Origin: Gammaproteobacteria bacterium
Lineage (GTDB): Bacteria > Pseudomonadota > Gammaproteobacteria > Arenicellales > CAJQKF01
Direction of reading: 5' to 3'
DNA: 64,000 nucleotides
NCBI GenBank assembly: GCA_030429665.1
Contig: JAUIEZ010000005.1
Span: forward strand, 16,167-80,166
A program made the position numbers and the translations under genes. The notes under the pieces were generated by a model. That model did no database searches. It was given only the letters and a program-made list of their open reading frames with translations, and had not been told where the DNA came from. Positions within the stretch are counted from its first letter, which is position 1. Each line of letters opens with the position of its first letter. Shown piece after piece: positions 61,435 to 64,000 of this stretch.

Positions 61435-62145
61435 TCAGCAGCCGAGCTGCCGCGCCAGGTCGACGAAATCCTTGGCGTGCATCGAATTGGCCGGGTCCGG
61501 CGACACGTCCTTGGGGCGATCTTCGCCGAACTCGGCCGGCCGCTCTACGTAGGCCGTTTCGAGACCGCACCCGCGCGCCGCGGCGAGGTCGTCCTGGTGT
61601 GCCGCCACCAGCATCACCGCGCCCGGCGGGACGTCGAAAACGTCGGCAACGCCGAGGTAGGTGGCCGGATCGGGCTTGTAGGCCCGGAACACCTCCGCCG
61701 ACAGGATGCAGTCCCACGGCAACCCCGCGTTTTTCGCCATGTTCGCCAGCAGGCCGATATTGCCGTTGGACAGCGTGCAAACGAGATAGCGCGCCTTGAG
61801 CCGGCGCAGTCCCTCGACGCTGTCCGGCCACGGTTCGAGGCGATGCCAGACACGGTTCAGTTCGCCGCGCTCCTCCTCGCCGAGCGACGTCACGCCGAAG
61901 TCCGCCAGCACGTCGTCGAGAATCATGCGGTGCAAATCGTCTATGCGGGTCCAGCCGAGTTCTCCGGACATCACCCGCGCCATGGCGGGCTTGTATCCGG
62001 CCCGCCACGCGCGGGCAAACTCGGCCGCATCGACGCCCAGCGCCAGCGCATCGACCTCGCGGGCGATCGAGCCGTGCCAGTCGACCACGGTCCCGAAAAC
62101 ATCGAAGGCGAGAACGCGAAGGCCCGATACGTCGGTGATGTTCAT
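61435..62145 (-). CDS. Haloacid dehalogenase, type II
   Basis: The 236-residue HAD-superfamily enzyme hydrolyses L-2-haloacids. The nucleophile Asp lies in LAFDVFGTVVDWH (D15), with VCTLSNGNIGLLANMAK (Ser/Asn of motif 2), AYKPDPATYLGVAD (Lys) and MLVAAHQDDLAAARGCGLETAYVERPAEFG, all typical of type II dehalogenases. Physiological substrates of chromosomal copies are often unknown. It converges with the choline sulfatase gene. Confidence 0.92.
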   Translation of the reverse strand: MNITDVSGLRVLAFDVFGTVVDWHGSIAREVDALALGVDAAEFARAWRAGYKPAMARVMSGELGWTRIDDLHRMILDDVLADFGVTSLGEEERGELNRVWHRLEPWPDSVEGLRRLKARYLVCTLSNGNIGLLANMAKNAGLPWDCILSAEVFRAYKPDPATYLGVADVFDVPPGAVMLVAAHQDDLAAARGCGLETAYVERPAEFGEDRPKDVSPDPANSMHAKDFVDLARQLGC

Positions 62146-62190
62146 GCGACTGCTCCGTGCCGGTTGAGTGACGCGCCGCCGTATCGCGGC

Positions 62191-62218
62191 TCGACGGCGC
62201 CGGGGCGACCACTATAAT
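62191..62218 (+). promoter_or_regulatory. Candidate promoter for the UDG-family gene
   Basis: TATAAT at 62213-62218 is a perfect -10. TCGACG at 62191-62196 is a weak -35 with a 16-base spacer. It would drive the genes at 62273 and 62875. Confidence 0.45.
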
Positions 62219-62272
62219 CGAAGTCCAGCCGAACGCCGCGCCGGCGGTCGACACCGACGCATCGATGCCCCC

Positions 62273-62878
62273 ATGGCGAAAGCGCAACGATTCGAAAATC
62301 TGCTCGCCGAGGCCCGCGCCTGCCGCCGCTGCGCCGACCGCCTGCCGCACGGCTGCCGCCCGGTACTGCGCGCGTCCGTGTCGTCGACGCTGCTGATTGT
62401 CGGCCAGGCGCCGGGCACCCGCGTGCATGAGACGGGCATTCCCTGGAACGACGCCAGCGGCCGCCGGCTACGCGAGTGGATGGCCGTGGACGAGGAGACT
62501 TTCTACGATACCTCGCGCGTCGCCATTATTCCGGCCGGCCTGTGCTATCCCGGCAAGGGGCGAAGCGGCGACCTGCCGCCGGTGCCCGAATGCGCGCCGT
62601 TGTGGCACGGCCGGCTGCGCCCGCACCTGGTCAACGTGCGCCTGACGCTGCTCGTCGGCCAGTACGCCCAGGCCCACTACCTGGGCCGGCGCCGGCGCGG
62701 CACACTGGCCGAAACGGTACGCGCATGGCGCGAGTTCGGGCCCGACCTGCTGCCCCTGCCCCATCCCTCGCCCCGCAACACGTTGTGGCTGAAACGAAAT
62801 GACTGGTTCGAAACCGAAATCGTACCCATGTTAAGAACGAGGGTCAGAAATGCACTGACCCGGGAGGCGCGCGCATGA
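62273..62878 (+). CDS. Uracil-DNA glycosylase-family protein
   Basis: The 201-residue protein has the UDG fold motifs TLLIVGQAPGTRVHETGIPWNDASGRRLREWM and LPLPHPSPRNTLWLKRNDWFETEIVP. The N-terminal CRRCADRLPHGC might hold part of a metal site, but the full four-Cys [4Fe-4S] set of family 4 enzymes is not obvious. This COG1573-like group is common in proteobacteria and its activity is mostly untested. The ATG at 62273 was chosen over a longer Arg-rich frame. Its stop overlaps the next start. Confidence 0.85.
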   Translation: MAKAQRFENLLAEARACRRCADRLPHGCRPVLRASVSSTLLIVGQAPGTRVHETGIPWNDASGRRLREWMAVDEETFYDTSRVAIIPAGLCYPGKGRSGDLPPVPECAPLWHGRLRPHLVNVRLTLLVGQYAQAHYLGRRRRGTLAETVRAWREFGPDLLPLPHPSPRNTLWLKRNDWFETEIVPMLRTRVRNALTREARA

Positions 62879-63804
62879 AGGTTTCCATCATCGGCGGCAC
62901 CGGATTCGTCGGCAGCTACCTGGTCGACGAATTGCTGGTGCGCGGCCACCATCCACGATTGCTAGTGCGGCCGGGCAGCGAGGAAAAAGTTCAGTCCCGG
63001 ACGCAGTGCGACGTGATCACCGGCGAGCTTTCGGACCGTCACGCGCTGGAGGAATGCATGAGCGGCGCGGAAGCAATGATCTACCTGATCGGCATACTGC
63101 GCGAGTTTCCGCGACGCGGCATTACCTTCGAGACCGCCCAATACCGTGGATTCGCCGACAGCCTGGAAGCCGCGCGCGAGGCCGGCATCGCCCGCGTCGT
63201 GCTGATGAGCGCCAACGGCGTGGAGCGCGCCGCCGTTCCGTACCAACGGACCAAGCTTCGGGCGGAGCACCTTCTCGCCGAGAGCAGCGTCGACTGGACC
63301 GTGTTCCGCCCCAGCGTGATCTTCGGCGACCCACGTGGACGCATGGAGTTCTGCACCCAGCTCAAGGGCGAACTGGTCGATCCGCCGCTGCCCGCGACCC
63401 TGTTCTTTCCCGGGCTCAATCCTCTAAAGGCGGGCGAGCAACCGATGTCGCCGGTGTACGTCGGCGACGTTGCCCGGTCGTTCGCGGCCTGCCTGGACGA
63501 CCCGTCGAGCTTCGGCCAGGTCTACCCGCTGGGCGGACCGCGCACGCTAAGCTGGAAGGAGATCGTCGGCACCATCGCGCGCGCCGCCGGCAAACCCGGC
63601 AAGCTGACGATGCCGGCGCCGGCATGGGGGGTGAAGGCGGTGGCCCGGGTCATGGAGGGTTTTTCCTGGTTTCCGCTGACCGCCGACCAGGTGACCATGC
63701 TCATGCAGGGCAACGATTGCGACGGCAGCCGCGCCTTCCGCCAGTTCAACATCGAGCCGACGAGCTTCGACACGGCGGCGCTGGGTTATCTCGAGGGAAA
63801 CTGA
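62875..63804 (+). CDS. NAD(P)-binding, NDUFA9-like (complex I assembly type) atypical SDR
   Basis: The 309-residue Rossmann protein opens MKVSIIGGTGFVGSYLVDELLVRGHHPRLLVRPGSEEKV. It has DRHALEECMSGAEAMIYLIGILREFPRRGITFE, VVLMSANGVERAAVPYQRTKLRAEHLLAESSVDWTVFRPSVIFGDP and VYVGDVARSFAACLDDPSSFGQVYPLGGP. It resembles the atypical short-chain dehydrogenases related to mitochondrial NDUFA9. The active-site Tyr-Lys is kept only as YxxxK-like YQRTK. Function in bacteria is unproven. The ATG overlaps the UDG-family stop. Confidence 0.87.
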   Translation: MKVSIIGGTGFVGSYLVDELLVRGHHPRLLVRPGSEEKVQSRTQCDVITGELSDRHALEECMSGAEAMIYLIGILREFPRRGITFETAQYRGFADSLEAAREAGIARVVLMSANGVERAAVPYQRTKLRAEHLLAESSVDWTVFRPSVIFGDPRGRMEFCTQLKGELVDPPLPATLFFPGLNPLKAGEQPMSPVYVGDVARSFAACLDDPSSFGQVYPLGGPRTLSWKEIVGTIARAAGKPGKLTMPAPAWGVKAVARVMEGFSWFPLTADQVTMLMQGNDCDGSRAFRQFNIEPTSFDTAALGYLEGN

Positions 63805-63857
63805 CACCCCGCCGGCCGGGCGACGCGCGGCGGCAGGCTTTGCGCCGCCGTACCACC

Positions 63858-64000
63858 CTATGGCGCGTGACAGACCGCCTCGGTGTTGTTGCCGTCCGGA
63901 TCGAGGACGAAGGCCCCGTAGTAGTTTTCGTGGTATTGGGGGCGAACGCCGGGCAAGCCGTTGTCCTCGCCGCCGGCCGCCACCGCCTCGCGGTGGTACG
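63858..64000 (-). CDS. VOC-family (glyoxalase-like) protein, C-terminal fragment
   Basis: Translated from the right edge on the minus strand, the last 47 codons read YHREAVAAGGEDNGLPGVRP then QYHENYYGAFVLDPDGNNTE and AVCHAP-stop. The YYGAFVLDPDGNNTEAVCH stretch is the usual C-terminal strand and metal Glu of small VOC proteins. The start lies outside the window. Substrate unknown. Confidence 0.88.
   Translation of the reverse strand, partial: YHREAVAAGGEDNGLPGVRPQYHENYYGAFVLDPDGNNTEAVCHAP

Noticed and set aside
59807..62428. 873-residue open frame on the minus strand across the sulfatase and dehalogenase genes
   Set aside because: It has no recognisable domain and mirrors the codon pattern of the sulfatase gene, whose active-site and C-terminal motifs are clear.

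Overview
The window is 64 kb of GC-rich proteobacterial chromosome. It carries housekeeping genes in an order familiar from Gammaproteobacteria (glyQ-glyS-MazG-like-gmhB-plsC; pdxA-ksgA; a DUF3301 gene; a lone gspC), so I infer a gammaproteobacterium. The high density of transporters and small-molecule catabolic genes fits a free-living heterotroph. I see no phage, transposase, CRISPR array, rRNA or tRNA.

Layout. (1) 1-2724: end of a tripartite tricarboxylate transporter operon (tctC-tctB-tctA, cut by the window edge) with a divergent IclR regulator. (2) 2692-17273: a large purine locus. A leftward xdhA-xdhB-xdhC-uraD-uraH-guaD operon is followed, across an ankyrin-repeat gene, by a rightward operon for a BMP-type nucleoside/purine ABC importer, an 8-oxoguanine-deaminase-like amidohydrolase and a RutR-like TetR regulator. 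(3) 17412-18938: membrane-anchored spermidine-synthase-like protein. (4) 18969-31936: a sugar/sugar-acid module. It holds a D-2-hydroxyacid dehydrogenase, an RraA-like aldolase, a complete CUT1-type ABC importer, a GntR regulator, a Gfo/Idh dehydrogenase, a DUF1537 kinase (OtnK), a class II aldolase (OtnC), an ABM protein, an amidohydrolase/lactonase, an esterase and an aldo/keto reductase. (5) 32080-39880: a second TTT transporter with an uncharacterised enzyme set (FAH-family hydrolase, quinone oxidoreductase, TauD-type dioxygenase, muconate-cycloisomerase-like enzyme) and a divergent GntR regulator. Parts of it look lower in GC. (6) 39976-41298: periplasmic dienelactone hydrolase and a PCu(A)C copper chaperone. 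(7) 41418-46686: second purine locus (GntR, puuD, puuE, alc, allA, and a BASS-like transporter on the opposite strand). (8) 46707-49707: ClpP-like membrane protease, orphan gspC, phaB, CDGSH protein. (9) 49716-64000: pdxA, ksgA, a long methyltransferase, plsC, gmhB, MazG-like, glyS, glyQ, TPR-like protein, DUF3301, choline sulfatase, haloacid dehalogenase, UDG-family protein, an NDUFA9-like dehydrogenase, and the end of a VOC gene.

How it works together. The two purine loci encode a continuous route: guanine to xanthine (GuaD), xanthine to urate (XdhABC), 8-oxoguanine to urate (amidohydrolase at 15295), urate to 5-hydroxyisourate (PuuD), then UraH, UraD, PuuE, Alc and AllA to glyoxylate plus urea. 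The most interesting regulatory observation is a pair of 16-bp palindromes that match the E. coli RutR box at 15 of 16 positions by my reading (14 of 14 specified positions less one each). They overlap the predicted promoters of xdhA and of the importer operon, and the importer operon ends in a RutR-like regulator gene. The importer ATPase gene may also start at an AUU codon. The sugar-acid module and the TauD/cycloisomerase/TTT cluster are plausible candidates for undescribed catabolic pathways.
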